Positions 55,485-56,168 of a stretch of DNA of 56,168 bases are shown one piece after another (positions within the stretch are counted from its first letter, which is position 1; each line of letters begins with the position of its first letter). The notes beneath the pieces are model-generated. The model saw only the letters and a program-made list of their open reading frames with translations. It was not told the DNA's origin and ran no database searches. This stretch comes from DASYRM01 sp035646375 (GTDB taxonomy: Bacteria; Acidobacteriota; Vicinamibacteria; Vicinamibacterales; UBA2999). The position numbers were made by a program, and so were the translations under genes. The stretch spans positions 1 to 56,168 of the forward strand of contig DASRPM010000187.1 of assembly GCA_035646375.1 (NCBI GenBank), in the 5' to 3' direction.

Positions 55485-55931
55485 ATGAGCACCGTGTTCA
55501 ACCTGGACGATCGCCTGACCCTGGCCCGGCGGATCGACGCGCTGCCGCTCGATGCCTCACCGCGGTGGGGACGGATGGACTGCCCGCAGATGCTGGCGCA
55601 CCTGTCCGACGGCGTGCGGATGGCGCTCGGCGAACTGATCATCACGACCCGGGGGCCCAGGCCGCTGCGCCTGCGCCCGATCGCGCATGCCGTGATCCAC
55701 TGGCTGCCGTTCCCGAAGAGCGCGCCTACGGCGCCGGAACTCCTGGTACGTCGCGCCACCGACTGCCGGGCCGAATGCGCCGACCTGAAACACCTGCTGG
55801 AACGGCTGGCCGCGATGGAGGGCGCCCGAGACTGGCCCGAGCACCCGGCCTTTGGCCGTCTCAACTCGCGCGACTGGGGCACCCTCGTCCACCGGCACGT
55901 CGATCACCACCTGCGCCAGTTCGGAGCGTAG
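55485..55931 (+). CDS. DUF1569 (DinB-like) protein
   Basis: 148 aa from ATG 55485 behind GAGG. Family hallmarks: a four-helix DinB-like layout with metal-type His in DCPQMLAHLSDGVRMALGE and HRHVDHHLRQFG at the C-terminus, and HPAFGRLNSRDWGTLVHRHV (shown in part: PAFGRLNSRDWG). Such proteins may use thiol cofactors for transfer reactions. The role is unknown. Confidence 0.85.
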   Translation: MSTVFNLDDRLTLARRIDALPLDASPRWGRMDCPQMLAHLSDGVRMALGELIITTRGPRPLRLRPIAHAVIHWLPFPKSAPTAPELLVRRATDCRAECADLKHLLERLAAMEGARDWPEHPAFGRLNSRDWGTLVHRHVDHHLRQFGA

Positions 55932-55969
55932 CCCTCGTACGTGCGCCTCGCGCTCTGCGCGTGTCGAAA

Positions 55970-55999
55970 TTGACTCAGAGCAACCGCGTTGAGTAGCGT
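55970..55999 (+). promoter_or_regulatory. Promoter of the MetE-like gene
   Basis: TTGACT (55970-55975), an 18-base spacer, TAGCGT (55994-55999). A small inverted repeat CGTAC / GTACG (55997-56001, 56013-56017) lies in the leader. No known riboswitch structure was recognised. Confidence 0.5.
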
Positions 56000-56029
56000 A
56001 CAAGGTTGCTTCGTACGAGGAGACTCTCA

Positions 56030-56168
56030 ATGCTGAAGGCCACCGCTGGAAAGATCATGCCGACGACCATCACGGGCTCGCTGCCGCGCCCGAGCTGGTA
56101 TACGGAAAACCTGGGCACGCGCTCGTTCCTGGACGCGATGGTGCTGTCGCGGTTCCGCGAGCAGTATG
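56030..56168 (+). CDS. Cobalamin-independent methionine-synthase-like protein (5' part only)
   Basis: Only 46 codons are visible. ATG 56030 has GAGGAG 7 bases upstream. TTITGSLPRPSWYTENL is the N-terminal signature of the MetE C-terminal-domain family (methionine synthase II and related methylthiol:corrinoid or epoxyalkane:CoM transferases), which uses zinc to move methyl or alkyl groups to thiols. The exact reaction cannot be told from this fragment. Confidence 0.7.
   Translation, partial: MLKATAGKIMPTTITGSLPRPSWYTENLGTRSFLDAMVLSRFREQY

Noticed and set aside
1..56168. tRNA, rRNA or known riboswitch genes
   Set aside because: No tRNA T-loop consensus with matching arms and no recognised riboswitch core seen on either strand; a covariance-model scan would be decisive.

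Overview
This is a high-GC (roughly two-thirds G+C), densely coding chromosomal stretch. Its gene content points to a soil-type acidobacterium of the Vicinamibacteria kind. The markers are DUF5916 and DUF1592/DUF1552 exported proteins, secreted families with GDPDLQG or GKPDLSG motifs, DUF6152, CRTAC1/ASPIC proteins, PQQ enzymes, PadR-HAAS regulators and many GTG starts. The taxonomic call is inference from families, not from a marker gene. I found no rRNA, tRNA, CRISPR array, prophage or transposase. No gap between genes exceeds 300 bases.

Layout. Positions 1-8134 (minus) hold an Ala-rich secreted protein cut by the window edge, a DUF5916 outer-membrane-type protein, an RRM RNA-binding protein, a SCO1-type copper protein and a large FG-GAP/ASPIC protein. 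Positions 8208-16671 hold a haem c/PQQ dehydrogenase, hisC, two MFS transporters, a TonB-like protein pair and an MBL-fold lactonase. Positions 17055-19272 hold a divergent MaoC/SDR pair, a small basic protein and a methyltransferase. Positions 19440-23723 are a tightly overlapping operon: PadR regulator, HAAS membrane protein, an acyltransferase-3 fused in frame to an ABC ATPase, and an ABC-2 permease. A second ABC exporter lies at 24788-26492.

Positions 26553-33358 are two divergent metabolic units: CitE-like lyase, exported protein, MmgE/PrpD and an MFS carrier on one side, and a D-2-hydroxyacid dehydrogenase plus a double carboxymuconolactone-decarboxylase-type protein on the other. Positions 33904-37120 encode a sigma factor followed by a membrane/GAF/zinc-ribbon/kinase protein. 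Positions 37303-49375 are a long minus-strand run of exported oxidative proteins (DUF6152, VOC, two PQQ enzymes, ankyrin-cytochrome c, DUF1552, DUF1592, MBL). Most neighbours overlap by a few bases or lie within about 50 bases. The right end has a serine hydrolase, a matrixin protease with a co-translated partner, and small stress or unknown proteins. It ends at the start of a MetE-like gene.

The most unusual signal lies at gene edges rather than in one gene. (1) A family of 9-bp-period tandem arrays (C strand CYYACCNNN, with the last three bases specific to each locus) occurs at nine places. Each sits on or within about 15 bases of a start or stop codon, and several are translated. (2) A REP family has a GTAG head and a near-perfect 10-bp-arm hairpin; several copies donate the stop codon of a gene or part of a -10 box. 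(3) A 36-bp palindromic repeat is embedded in frame in two unrelated exported proteins. (4) Many first-of-unit genes have a TANNNT box ending 6-11 bases before the start codon and no Shine-Dalgarno, which suggests leaderless mRNAs. Downstream genes use good ribosome sites or overlapping stop/start codons.
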